From contig NZ_NRGS01000003.1 in the NCBI RefSeq assembly GCF_002332425.1, positions 90,964-154,963 on the forward strand: a DNA stretch of 64,000 nt, given 5' to 3'. A program made the translations under genes and the position numbers. This DNA comes from Brachybacterium alimentarium (GTDB lineage Bacteria > Actinomycetota > Actinomycetes > Actinomycetales > Dermabacteraceae). A model generated the notes under the pieces. It did not search any database and was not told the origin of the DNA. It saw nothing but the letters and a program-made list of their open reading frames with translations. Shown piece after piece: positions 54,129 to 62,888 of the stretch. Every line of letters starts with the position of its first letter. Positions within the stretch are counted from its first letter, which is position 1.

Positions 54129-54221
54129 ACGATACCGGGAGAGCCCGGAACGCTCCCGGGGAGCCCCGGGACGGACCGATTCGTCGGCCCGGTCCAGGCT
54201 CCTGCCGTAGACTCGGGCCTC

Positions 54222-55337
54222 GTGACTTCCATCGACTTCTCCGTAGAGATCCCCCAGCTCCGCTCGACCCTGTCGTCGATCGAGCAGGTGACCGACATCG
54301 AGGCGCTCGACGCCAAGATCGCCGACCTCGAGAAGCAGGCATCGTCCCAGGACCTGTGGGACGACGTCGACAACGCGCAGAAGGTCTCCTCGTCCCTCTC
54401 CCACGCGCAGTCCGAGCGTCGACGCATCAGCCAGCTCTCCTCGCGCATCGAGGACCTCGAGGTCATGGTCCAGCTCGCCGCCGAGGAGGACGACGCTGAC
54501 ACCCTCGAAGAGGCCGAGCAGGAGCTGGTCTCGATCCACAAGACGCTCGACGAGCTCGAGGTGCGCACCCTGCTCTCGGGCGAGTACGACGAGCGCGACG
54601 CGGTCATCACGATCCGCGCCGGCGCCGGTGGCGTGGACGCCGCGGACTTCGCGGAGATGCTCATGCGCATGTACCTGCGCTGGGCGGAGCGGCACGGCCA
54701 CGCGCACAAGGTCATGGACACCTCCTACGCGGAAGAGGCGGGGCTGAAGTCGGTCACCTTCGAGATCTCCGCACCCTTCGCCTACGGCACCCTGTCCGTC
54801 GAGGGCGGCACCCACCGCCTGGTGCGCATCAGCCCCTTCGACAACCAGGGGCGTCGCCAGACCTCCTTCGCCGCCGTCGAGGTCATCCCGCTGATCGAGT
54901 CCACCGACTCCATCGAGATCCCCGACAACGACCTCAAGGTCGACGTCTTCCGCTCGTCGGGCCCCGGCGGGCAGTCCGTGAACACCACGGACTCCGCAGT
55001 GCGCATGACGCACCTGCCCACCGGGACCGTCGTCTCCATGCAGGACGAGAAGTCCCAGATCCAGAACCGTGCCGCCGCGCTGCGCGTCATGCAGTCTCGC
55101 CTGCTGCTGCTGAAGAAGGCCGAGGAGGCCGCTGAGCGCAAGGAGCTCGCGGGCAACGTGAAGGCCAGCTGGGGCGACCAGATGCGCTCCTACGTGCTGA
55201 ACCCGTATCAGATGGTCAAGGACCTGCGCACCGAGTACCAGGAGGGCAACCCCTCCTCGGTGTTCGACGGTGAGATCGACGAGTTCATCGACGCCGGCAT
55301 CCGGTGGCGCGCCGAGCAGGGCAAGCTGCAGGACTGA
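54222..55337 (+). CDS. prfB: Peptide chain release factor 2
   Basis: 371 residues from a GTG. The N-terminal helical domain (about 1-110) is followed by the codon-recognition domain with [15 protein letters not shown], whose Ser-Pro-Phe tripeptide reads UGA/UAA. The catalytic GGQ loop is [24 protein letters not shown]. The reading frame is uninterrupted, so the autoregulatory +1 frameshift of many bacterial prfB genes is absent. It releases peptides at UGA and UAA, relevant here because TGA dominates as stop codon in this window. Confidence 0.97.
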   Translation: MTSIDFSVEIPQLRSTLSSIEQVTDIEALDAKIADLEKQASSQDLWDDVDNAQKVSSSLSHAQSERRRISQLSSRIEDLEVMVQLAAEEDDADTLEEAEQELVSIHKTLDELEVRTLLSGEYDERDAVITIRAGAGGVDAADFAEMLMRMYLRWAERHGHAHKVMDTSYAEEAGLKSVTFEISAPFAYGTLSVEGGTHRLVRISPFDNQGRRQTSFAAVEVIPLIESTDSIEIPDNDLKVDVFRSSGPGGQSVNTTDSAVRMTHLPTGTVVSMQDEKSQIQNRAAALRVMQSRLLLLKKAEEAAERKELAGNVKASWGDQMRSYVLNPYQMVKDLRTEYQEGNPSSVFDGEIDEFIDAGIRWRAEQGKLQD

Positions 55338-55500
55338 TCAGCGCCGTCGGGGGCCTGCAGTCCGCTGATCCACCTGGTGTGAGCACCGGCACCAGACCTT
55401 GACCAGGTTTTGACCTCGTTCACGAGTCAGCCTGCGGCGATTCGCGCGTCGGCGACCCTACTCTGGGACAGAACGCCTCCCCCGATGTGAACAGGCACCC

Positions 55501-56403
55501 GTGATCCGTTTCGACAACGTCACCAAGACGTACATGCGTGGCCAGCACCCCGCGGTGGAGAACCTCGACATCGAGTTCGCCCGCGGGGAGTTCGTGTTCC
55601 TCGTCGGCGCCTCGGGCTCCGGGAAGTCCACCATGATGCGCATGGTGCTCAAGGAGACCGCCCCCACGCTCGGCACCGTCTACGTGGCGGGCCGGGACCT
55701 CTCCCGCATCCCGTCCTGGAAGGTTCCCGCACTGCGCCGGGACATCGGGATGGTGTTCCAGGACTTCCGCCTGCTGCCGTCCAAGACGGCCTACCAGAAC
55801 ATCGAGTTCGCGTTGGCGGTGATCGGCACGCCCCGCAAGGTGGTGCGCCGACTGGTGCCCGAGATGCTCGAGATGGTGGGTCTGGAGGACAAGGGCAAGC
55901 GACTCCCGCACGAGCTGTCCGGCGGTGAGCAGCAGCGCGTCGCCATCGCCCGCGCCTACGTCAACCGACCCTCGATCCTCCTGGCCGATGAGCCGACGGG
56001 CAACCTCGACCCCTCGACCGCGGAAGGGATCCTCGATCTGCTCAGCGAGATCAACGAGCGCGGCACCACCGTGGTCATGGCCACCCACGACCACGGCGCG
56101 GTGGACCGCATGCGCCGCCGCGTGGTCGAGATGGTCGGGGGCCGCGTCGTGCGTGACGAGCGCGAGGGCCTGTACGAGAGCGAGACCCCGGTCAGCGTGA
56201 TCTCCGGGCACCTTCCCGATGACTCCGCCCACCGCTCCGAACTGCCGTCCGCGCTCCTCGTGGACGAGGGCGAGCAGCCTGCGTCAGAGGACGGGCCTGC
56301 CGGGGACGTGCTGGAGGAGGAGCTGATCGACGAGCGCGATGCGCTGCTGGAGCAGCACGAGGACGCGTTCGCCGAGGACGAGGACGGGGAGGCTCTGCGA
56401 TGA
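55501..56403 (+). CDS. ftsE: Cell division ATPase FtsE
   Basis: 300 residues from a GTG. ABC ATPase with MIRFDNVTKTY, Walker A GASGSGKST, signature LSGGEQQRV, Walker B ILLADEPTGNLDP and switch His in MATHDHGAVD. The core ends near 228. The extra 70 residues are an acidic tail (EDEDGEAL at the end) not present in E. coli FtsE, common in high-GC actinobacterial homologues. FtsE drives FtsX to activate a cell-wall hydrolase at the septum. Its stop overlaps the ftsX start by 4 nt. Confidence 0.96.
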   Translation: MIRFDNVTKTYMRGQHPAVENLDIEFARGEFVFLVGASGSGKSTMMRMVLKETAPTLGTVYVAGRDLSRIPSWKVPALRRDIGMVFQDFRLLPSKTAYQNIEFALAVIGTPRKVVRRLVPEMLEMVGLEDKGKRLPHELSGGEQQRVAIARAYVNRPSILLADEPTGNLDPSTAEGILDLLSEINERGTTVVMATHDHGAVDRMRRRVVEMVGGRVVRDEREGLYESETPVSVISGHLPDDSAHRSELPSALLVDEGEQPASEDGPAGDVLEEELIDERDALLEQHEDAFAEDEDGEALR

Positions 56404-57317
56404 GGATGCGCTACATCTCCGGGGAGATCCTCTCCGGGCTCTGGCGGAACATCGCCATGGTCATCTCCGTCGTGATCGTGACCGCGGTGTCCCTGACCTT
56501 CGTGGGCACGGGACTGATCATGCAGAAGCAGATCATGGACATGAAGGACACTCTCGTCGAGCAGTCGCAGGTGACGATCTTCCTGTGCTCACCGCATTCC
56601 ACCGCCGCCTCCTGTGCCGGCGGCGCGGCCACCGACGCGCAGATCGACTCGGTGCGCGAGGCGTTGGACGGCGACGTGCTCTCGCCCTACATCGCGTCCT
56701 ACGACGAGCGCTCCCAGGACGAGGCGCTTGGGATCTATCAGGAGCAGTTCGCCGGGGAGGGGTTCGTCTCGAACTTCACCGCCGAGGACATGCCCGTCTC
56801 CTTCCACATCACCCTCCAGGACGCCGACGAATCCGCTGCGGTCGTCGAGTTCTTCCAGGGTCGCGACGGGGTCGACGAGGTCACCGACCTCCTCAGCACG
56901 TTCGCCCCGTTCATCGATGTGCTGAACCAGTCGACCCTGTTCGCGCTCGGGCTCGCGGTCCTGATGCTGATCGCCGCGCTGCTCCTGGTGGCCACTACCA
57001 TCCGGATGTCGGTGGCGAACCGTCGCCGCGAGATCGCCATCATGCGGCTGGTCGGCGCCTCGAACCTCTTCATCCGCCTCCCGTTCCTGCTGGAGGGGGC
57101 GGTCGCCGCGATCATCGGCGGCGTGATCGCCTCCGGCATGCTGTGGCTGGGCCTGGACTACATCGTCCAGGGCTGGCTCGCGCCGACCCTCGGCAGCGAC
57201 CTGATCACGGTGGGCGTCGCCGACCTGATCTGGGCCGCGCCCGTCCTCGTCGCGCTCGGCGCGATCCTCTCGATCGCCTCGTCGGTGGTCTCCCTGAACC
57301 GCTATCTGAAGGTGTGA
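56400..57317 (+). CDS. ftsX: Cell division permease-like protein FtsX
   Basis: 305 residues. A first helix (about 20-42) precedes the extracytoplasmic loop domain (about 45-170), which contains a Cys pair (CSPHSTAASC) and the NFTAEDMPVSFHITLQD segment. Three C-terminal helices follow (about 178-202, 218-252 and 272-295). The extracytoplasmic domain in actinobacteria recruits a coiled-coil/NlpC or LytM-type hydrolase, here probably the next gene, which begins 2 nt after the stop. Confidence 0.95.
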   Translation: MRMRYISGEILSGLWRNIAMVISVVIVTAVSLTFVGTGLIMQKQIMDMKDTLVEQSQVTIFLCSPHSTAASCAGGAATDAQIDSVREALDGDVLSPYIASYDERSQDEALGIYQEQFAGEGFVSNFTAEDMPVSFHITLQDADESAAVVEFFQGRDGVDEVTDLLSTFAPFIDVLNQSTLFALGLAVLMLIAALLLVATTIRMSVANRRREIAIMRLVGASNLFIRLPFLLEGAVAAIIGGVIASGMLWLGLDYIVQGWLAPTLGSDLITVGVADLIWAAPVLVALGAILSIASSVVSLNRYLKV

Positions 57318-57319
57318 GC

Positions 57320-58654
57320 ATGTCCCCGAGCATCCTGCGCCGTCCGCTGACTCTCGCCGCGACCGTCCTGCTGGTCCTCACGCCCTCGCTTGCCGGACCG
57401 CTGTCGCCGGCCTCGGCCGAGGGCACCAAGCAGGACAAGATCGCCGAGCGCGAGACGGTCGACCAGCAGCTCGAGGACCTCCGCATCGATCTCGGCGGGG
57501 TGAACGATGAGCTCGCCGACACCTACATCGCCCTGGCGGAGACGGAACTGCTCATCCCGGAGGCGCAGCAGGATCTCGAGGACGCTCAGGCCGAGCTCGC
57601 GGCCGCCCGTGAGGACGATCGGCTCACCGGGGAGCGCCTCACGGCCGCCCAGGACGAGGAGAAGCAGCTCTCCGGAGAGGTCGAGACCGGTCAGGAAGAG
57701 GTCGACCGCAGCGACGACGAGCTGGCGCAGGTCGCTCTGGACGCCTACAAGGGCGGCGGGCTGCCCAATCCGTCGACCATCTACACCGGCGGGCAGGACC
57801 CGCAGGACGCGGTGGATCGCTCGATGAACTACCGCCTGACGATGTCCTCCCAGGGGAGCCGCCTGGACACCCTGCGCGCCGACCAGGCGGTCACGGAGAA
57901 CTCCGCGGACCGCCTCACCGCAGTGCGCGAGGAGATCGACGCACTGAAGCTCGAGTCCGAGCAGGCCGTCCAGCGCACCGCCGACGCGGAGGACGCCGCC
58001 GCCGCCGCGAAGGCCGACCTCGACGACCTCTACGCCACGCAGAAGACCCAGCGTGACGACCTCGAGGCCAAGAAGACGAAGTACCAGGAGGACGAGGCGA
58101 ACCTGGAGGATCGCAGTTCGACCCTGGACACGGAGATCGAGGAGCTCGCCCGCCAGGAGCGCGAACGCGAGCAGAAGGCGGCCGAAGCGGCCAAGAAGAA
58201 GAGCAGCAGCGGGAGCGGCACGGGCAAGAAGAGCAGCAGCGGCGGCTCCGCGAACACCGGCGGAGGCTGGAACTACCCGGTGAATTCGCGCATGAACTCG
58301 AACTACGGCTGGCGCTACCACCCGATCTACCACACGCGGAAGCTGCATGCCGGAGTCGATTTCCCGGTCGCGTGCGGGACCTCGGTGGGGGCGACCCATT
58401 CCGGTCGCGTCATCGCTCGCACGCACAACAGCGGTGCGGGCAACAAGATCATCCTCAGCCACGGCATCCACAACGGGAAACTGGTCACCAGCTCGTACCA
58501 CCACCTGCAGGGCTTCGCGAAGCCGGTGGGCGCGCAGGTCTCCGCCGGTGACACCGTCGGCTACGTGGGCACGACGGGCTCCTCGACCGGCTGCCACCTC
58601 CACTTCGAGATCCAGGAGGACGGGAACTCCGTCAACCCCGCGAACTACCTGTGA
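57320..58654 (+). CDS. Coiled-coil M23 (LytM) peptidase linked to FtsEX
   Basis: 444 residues from the ATG at 57320. A signal peptide ends at ASA/EGTK near 33. Long coiled coils (about 35-140 and 175-285) and a Ser/Gly/Lys linker (290-315) precede the LytM domain. Zinc ligands His343 and Asp347 (HAGVD) and the catalytic HLH at 426-428 are all present, so the enzyme should cut peptidoglycan cross-links. The coiled-coil plus LytM layout resembles EnvC, but EnvC lacks these residues. It follows ftsX after 2 nt. Confidence 0.93.
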   Translation: MSPSILRRPLTLAATVLLVLTPSLAGPLSPASAEGTKQDKIAERETVDQQLEDLRIDLGGVNDELADTYIALAETELLIPEAQQDLEDAQAELAAAREDDRLTGERLTAAQDEEKQLSGEVETGQEEVDRSDDELAQVALDAYKGGGLPNPSTIYTGGQDPQDAVDRSMNYRLTMSSQGSRLDTLRADQAVTENSADRLTAVREEIDALKLESEQAVQRTADAEDAAAAAKADLDDLYATQKTQRDDLEAKKTKYQEDEANLEDRSSTLDTEIEELARQEREREQKAAEAAKKKSSSGSGTGKKSSSGGSANTGGGWNYPVNSRMNSNYGWRYHPIYHTRKLHAGVDFPVACGTSVGATHSGRVIARTHNSGAGNKIILSHGIHNGKLVTSSYHHLQGFAKPVGAQVSAGDTVGYVGTTGSSTGCHLHFEIQEDGNSVNPANYL

Positions 58655-58729
58655 CGCAGAGCGGCGCGTGACCGGGCCCGCCCGCGTCGGGACGGTCGGC
58701 GTCGAGCGGGCCATATTGTCTCGCGTCCT

Positions 58730-58750
58730 GCGGTGATCACCGCGTAAGCT
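58730..58750 (+). promoter_or_regulatory. Palindrome and -10-like element upstream of smpB
   Basis: GCGGTGATCACCGC at 58730-58743 is a perfect 14-nt palindrome. It ends one base before TAAGCT (58745-58750), a plausible -10 hexamer. A factor bound there would cover the promoter. The matching -35 is weak. The smpB start codon is about 69 nt downstream. Confidence 0.45.
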
Positions 58751-58818
58751 TGGTCTTCGGTCGCGGTACGAGCCCGGCCGGCACCTGGCGCAGATCGACT
58801 GCGGAACGGAGGGACTCC

Positions 58819-59328
58819 ATGGCGGCGAAGAAGAAGACGGCGGCGAAGAAAGCCGCCAGGGAAGACGGTCCCGAGAAGAAGCTCATCGCGTCGAACAAGC
58901 GTGCTCGGCACGACTACTACATCGACGACACCTGGGAAGCGGGAATCGTCCTGTCCGGCACCGAGGTGAAGTCGCTGCGCGATCGCGGCGCCTCCCTGAT
59001 CGACGGCTACTGCTTCGTGGAGGGCCGTGAGGTCTGGATGGACGCCGTCCACATCGCCCCGTACGTCAAGGGCACCTGGACCAATCACGCAGCCCGACGC
59101 AAGCGCAAGCTGCTGCTGCACAAGCAGGAGATCGAGCGCCTGGCGAGCAAGTCCCGCGAGAAGGGCTTCACGATCGTCCCGCTGGAGATGTACTTCCTGG
59201 GCTCGCACGCGAAGGTCGTCATCGGCCTGGCGCGCGGCAAGAAGGAATGGGACAAGCGGCAGACTCTGCGCGAGCAGCAGGACCTGCGTGAGGCGCAGCG
59301 CGCCATGCGGCAGCGCGAACTCGCCTGA
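58819..59328 (+). CDS. smpB: SsrA-binding protein SmpB
   Basis: 169 residues from the ATG at 58819 with CGGAGGGA upstream. A Lys/Ala-rich N-terminus (MAAKKKTAAKKAARED) precedes the OB-fold: NKRARHDYYIDDTWEAGIVLSGTEVKSLRDRGASLIDGYCFV, LLLHKQEIERLASKS and FTIVPLEMYFLGSHAKVVIGLARGKK. The C-terminal basic helix DKRQTLREQQDLREAQRAMRQREL reads the empty mRNA channel. It binds tmRNA, whose gene is 0.9 kb downstream, for rescue of stalled ribosomes. Synteny prfB-ftsEX-smpB is conserved. Confidence 0.97.
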   Translation: MAAKKKTAAKKAAREDGPEKKLIASNKRARHDYYIDDTWEAGIVLSGTEVKSLRDRGASLIDGYCFVEGREVWMDAVHIAPYVKGTWTNHAARRKRKLLLHKQEIERLASKSREKGFTIVPLEMYFLGSHAKVVIGLARGKKEWDKRQTLREQQDLREAQRAMRQRELA

Positions 59329-59464
59329 CCTTCCTGTCGGAACGCACCGCCAGCGCTGAGGGAGGCGCTCCTCGCACGCTGAGGGTGACGGGCCGACGCG
59401 AATTCACGCGCTCCGGCCCGGACGATCACGCCGTCTGGCGCTCCGAGGCCTGTCCTGGACCTGG

Positions 59465-59995
59465 TCAGTCGTCGCGCTCGAGCCGGGCCACGGTCTGTCG
59501 GCTCGACTCCAGGATCCCCTCGTCGCCGGCACCGAGCATCTCGCGCATCACCAGCGCCCGGCGCGCATCCTCCAGGGCCAGGCCCCGAAGCCCCGTCGCC
59601 GAGACCTCCCGGCCCGAGCGCAGCTCCCGGAGACCGTGCTCGAAACGGCATTTCGCACGATGCTGGAACACCGCAGCGAGCACGGACAGCGAGGAGGGGG
59701 AGGTCGGATCCTCGAAACCGGTCTCCTCGGCGGCGAGGTCGAACTGCTCCTCGGCCGCGGTGAACGCGCCCTGCCACTGCAGCACGTGGGCATACCTGGT
59801 GCGTCGCACCGCGCGCATGAGAGGCGGCAGAGCCGGGTCCTCGAGGGAGCGCCGGGCGGCGATCGCTGCCTCGTCGAGACGACCCAGCATGCGCAGATGA
59901 GCAACGACGCGGGGATCCTCCGGGTTCTCCGTGCACCAGCGCGCGAGGGCCTCGGGATCGGCGACCACCTCCCGCAGGGTGTCGTCATCGACCAT
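59465..59995 (-). CDS. Tetratricopeptide-like hypothetical protein
   Basis: 176 residues from the ATG at 59993-59995, preferred because GGAG lies 8 nt upstream; frames to 60028 and 60133 are also open. All-helical, with repeats resembling tetratricopeptide pairs: ALARWCTENPEDPRVVAHLRMLGRLDEAAIAARRSLED, ALPPLMRAVRRTRYAHVLQWQGAFTAAEEQFDLA. No enzyme motif is visible. Such small proteins are probably partner-binding. It is convergent with smpB and divergent from ssrA. The function is unknown. Confidence 0.65.
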   Translation of the reverse strand: MVDDDTLREVVADPEALARWCTENPEDPRVVAHLRMLGRLDEAAIAARRSLEDPALPPLMRAVRRTRYAHVLQWQGAFTAAEEQFDLAAEETGFEDPTSPSSLSVLAAVFQHRAKCRFEHGLRELRSGREVSATGLRGLALEDARRALVMREMLGAGDEGILESSRQTVARLERDD

Positions 59996-60241
59996 GACCT
60001 GCACTCCTGCTGCGGTGAATCCGACCATGGGATCATGATGGGCTCTGCGGCCGCGTGCGGTCCAGGGATGACCGCTTCGCCGTGAGCTGAGGGATATTCG
60101 CTTCAGTTCGACAGGCAGTCGCGGTAGACTCAAGGAACGGCATGCGGGGAGACCCGGTGCTCGTGGCTGTTTGACAACAGAATCGTGAGTGCAAGGGCGA
60201 TCCCTCGGGATCGCCGATATCTGTGCTGCAGACCCACGCTG

Positions 60242-60612
60242 GGGGCCGATCGGTTTCGACGGTAGTTGTCCAGCAAGGGGAAGCGGGCCGAGAAGCCAGA
60301 GTCATCTCGTTAACGTCCTCTGGAAACCAATAAGTGCCGAATCCAAGCGCACTGACTTCGCTCTCGCTGCCTGATCAGCGTTAGCAGTCTGGAACCCCGG
60401 GCTTGCTCCTGACCCGGATCGTTCCATCATCTAAGGAGCCACTGCTGCCGACCCTCGTCATCGGGGAAGGATGAACACTTCAGAGTGACTGAGTCCGTCG
60501 ACGACGTGTTCGTGCGAGCGTCGGGACTGAGAAAACGATAATACGGACTGCGCCCGGAGAAGCTCTTGCTCCGCACTATCGGACGCGGGTTCGATTCCCG
60601 CCGGCTCCACCA
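60242..60612 (+). ncRNA. ssrA: Transfer-messenger RNA (tmRNA)
   Basis: The 5' end GGGGCCG (60242-60248) pairs with CGGCTCC (60602-60608), one pair being G-U, to form the tRNA-like acceptor; ACCA at 60609-60612 is encoded. GGTTTCGAC follows the 5' stem, and GGGTTCGATTCCC forms the T-arm. The tag frame starts at GCC 60336-60338 and ends TGA at 60372-60374, giving (A)AESKRTDFALAA. It rescues ribosomes on broken mRNAs with SmpB and marks the peptide for ClpXP-type proteolysis. The 246-bp region upstream holds its promoter; TAGACT at 60125-60130 and TTGACA at 60171-60176 are weak candidates. Confidence 0.97.
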
Positions 60613-60626
60613 TTGCACTCACCACG

Positions 60627-60669
60627 AAAGGCCCCCTCACCTGCGTTGCTGCGCGGGGAGGGGGCCTTT
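60627..60669. terminator. Bidirectional intrinsic terminator of ssrA and the GH3 gene
   Basis: AAAGGCCCCCTC at 60627-60638 pairs with GAGGGGGCCTTT at 60658-60669, a perfect 12-bp stem with a 19-nt loop. The T-tract TTTT at 60667-60670 follows on + and the A-tract on the other strand. It lies between ssrA (+) and the GH3 gene (-), so it should stop both transcripts. Confidence 0.9.
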
Positions 60670-60686
60670 TGCGTGCCCGGTGCCGC

Positions 60687-62717
60687 TCAGGCGACGTCGT
60701 ACGTGAGCCCGTGCCCCAGCTCGTAGCGGTTGCCGTCCGCATCGACGTAGACGTAGGGGCGGCCGTCCATGTGCCGCTCCTTGGCGTAGCCCGGCACGTC
60801 GTTGGGGGACGCGCAGCGGCCGTCCGCATCCACCGCGATCGCGTCGGCGTCGATCGGGAACGTGATCGGCAGGCGACCGCTGGGGGAGTACTCGCCCAGC
60901 ACCGCGTCGACCATCGTCTCGTAGCGGGACTCGAAGCCGACCAGCAGGCCGTCCGCCAGCGGCTCGATCGCGTCGAGCAGCCACGGGTACATGGCGTTCA
61001 GCCCGATCACCAGGGTGTCGACGCTCTCGCGGATGCGGCGCACCTTCTCGATGTCGACGTGGGAGTGGTCATCGATGGCGAGGTCGGCGACCCCCACGAA
61101 CTCGAAGTACGCGCCGACGAAGGGCTTCATGAGCACGATCGCGACGTCCGCTCCGCGATGGTCGGTGGTGAACGCGACATCCGGATGCGCCTGCTCGATC
61201 CGGGACCGCAGGGCGTCGAGCTCCTTGACCGTGAGCTCCTTGGCCATGAGCTCGACGTACACGCGCTTGCCGGTGAGGGAGGCAGGCGTGAGCGGCAGCA
61301 CGGCGTCGTGGTTCTTGGCGAGGACGACGGAGCGTCGGTGGGCATCCTCCGCCGCCGCAGCTGCCTCCGTGTTCCGGACGATGCGGTCCGCCTCGGCGGG
61401 GTCGGCGTAGGGGTTCTCGAACAGTCCGAGGGTGAACAGCTCCTCGAGCAGCAGCTGCGCCGCCTCGTCGAGCCGCGCGGAGGTGAAGAAGCCGGAGACG
61501 AAGGCATCACGCACGGCGTCGACGTCGTTGGTGTCCGCGAACATGTCGGTGCCGGCCATCACGGCCAGGCCCACCCGCTGGGCCGTGGTGAGCTCCTCGG
61601 CGCCCCAGGCCATCTTCGAGAGGATGCCCGAGTCGGAGTTGATGTAGCCGCGATGGCCCATCGACCGCAGCAGGTCCAGGATCTCCTTGTTGAAGGCGAA
61701 TCCGAGCTGCTCGAACTGCGTGACCCGACCCTGCGGGGTGGAGGACTTCTCGTCCGACGGGATCGCGTAGTAGGGCATGACCGAGGAGGTCCCGGCATCG
61801 ATCGCCGCCTGGAACGGAGGCAGGTGGTACTCCTCGAGGGACCCTGGCGTCGGGTAGATGTTGAAACGGCCCTCCGCGTAATGGGGATCCGTGCCGTTCT
61901 CCCGGGCGCCGCCGCCGGGGAAATGCTTCGTGGTCAGGGCCACGCCGTCGGCCGCGAGGCGGTCGCCGCCCTGGAAGCCGCGCACGATCGCGTCCATCGC
62001 GCGGGAGACGAACTCGGGATCCTCGCCGAAGGTTCCGTGGCCGCGGAACCAGCGCGGGTCGGTGAAGACATCGGCCATGTACATGTAGCCCTTGCGGAGC
62101 CCGGAGGCGAGCCACTCGGCCCGCGACTGGGCGGCGAAATCCTCGATGACGTCGAGCGACCCGGTGGCGGCGAGGCCGAGTGTGCCCGGCCATTGGGTGA
62201 ACGGGAGGTCCTCGGGTGTGGCGCCCATCTTGAACCCGCCGGCCTCGTTCTTGGAGTTCGCGGCGACGATCACGGGAACGCCCCATCGGGTGTCCTCCGC
62301 GATCTCGTTCATCGCGTTGATCCAGGTCGCGATCCGCGATCCGGTGGGCTCCTCGCGCATGATGAAGTGGCGCATGTGCATGCCCCGGATCATTTCGGTG
62401 GTGCCCTGGAAGGGGATGCCTGCGCTGGTGTGCGGGTCGAGCTTGAGCGGCAGATGCTGCTCGTCGACCGCCCCGTCGTGACTGGTGAGCTCCGTGTCGT
62501 GCTGCGAGATGCCCATCGGTCGCGAGCTGATCACCATCAGCCCCAGCTTCTCGTCCGGAGACATCCGCGAGACCAGGTCCGCCGCCCGCTCGGCCGGGGC
62601 CAGCCGCCAGTCCTCGAACGGGGTGAGCTCGCCGTCCCCATCGAGGTCCCGGAACTGCAGCCCGTCGACCTCGATGATCTGCTTGACGCGGCTGGAGAGG
62701 GGGACCTGCTGGGTCAT
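60687..62717 (-). CDS. Glycoside hydrolase family 3 protein
   Basis: 676 residues from the ATG at 62715-62717 with CAGGAG upstream. The N-terminal (alpha/beta)8 domain has the family's MSPDEKLGLMVI, KHFPGGGA (substrate-binding Lys-His) and RGYINSDSGILSKMAWGAEEL, with the Asp after Ser as probable nucleophile; many members have SDW where this has SDS. The C-terminal alpha/beta sandwich and short tail follow (VVLAKNHDAVLPL, then VGFESRYE). Substrates of GH3 include beta-glucosides, xylosides and N-acetylglucosaminides. No secretion signal is visible, so it acts inside on imported sugar. Confidence 0.9.
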   Translation of the reverse strand: MTQQVPLSSRVKQIIEVDGLQFRDLDGDGELTPFEDWRLAPAERAADLVSRMSPDEKLGLMVISSRPMGISQHDTELTSHDGAVDEQHLPLKLDPHTSAGIPFQGTTEMIRGMHMRHFIMREEPTGSRIATWINAMNEIAEDTRWGVPVIVAANSKNEAGGFKMGATPEDLPFTQWPGTLGLAATGSLDVIEDFAAQSRAEWLASGLRKGYMYMADVFTDPRWFRGHGTFGEDPEFVSRAMDAIVRGFQGGDRLAADGVALTTKHFPGGGARENGTDPHYAEGRFNIYPTPGSLEEYHLPPFQAAIDAGTSSVMPYYAIPSDEKSSTPQGRVTQFEQLGFAFNKEILDLLRSMGHRGYINSDSGILSKMAWGAEELTTAQRVGLAVMAGTDMFADTNDVDAVRDAFVSGFFTSARLDEAAQLLLEELFTLGLFENPYADPAEADRIVRNTEAAAAAEDAHRRSVVLAKNHDAVLPLTPASLTGKRVYVELMAKELTVKELDALRSRIEQAHPDVAFTTDHRGADVAIVLMKPFVGAYFEFVGVADLAIDDHSHVDIEKVRRIRESVDTLVIGLNAMYPWLLDAIEPLADGLLVGFESRYETMVDAVLGEYSPSGRLPITFPIDADAIAVDADGRCASPNDVPGYAKERHMDGRPYVYVDADGNRYELGHGLTYDVA

Positions 62718-62806
62718 GAAGGCTCCTGTGGGGTGGGTCCGGAGAAGGGGGCGAAAGACGGCGACGGCCACGGCACGGCATGGCCTGATGAGTGTGGCCG
62801 CTGCGT

Positions 62807-62841
62807 CGTGTGGCGTGTGGCGTGTGGCGTGTGGCGTGCGG
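62807..62841. repeat. Heptanucleotide CGTGTGG array
   Basis: Five 7-nt units, four CGTGTGG exact and a fifth CGTGCGG, run from 62807 to 62841 in the 171-bp spacer between the GH3 gene and the isomerase-like gene. No gene is visible here. Confidence 0.92.
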
Positions 62842-62888
62842 CGGTGGAGCAGCCGATGGACGGGTGGATCAGCCGCGGGACGGTCGGG

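Noticed and set aside
54222-54330. Programmed +1 frameshift in prfB
   Set aside because: The frame is open from the GTG through the GGQ domain, with no in-frame TGA or shift site near codon 25.
60081-60241. A tRNA or 5' extension of ssrA
   Set aside because: No cloverleaf could be drawn. The acceptor stem of tmRNA begins precisely at 60242.
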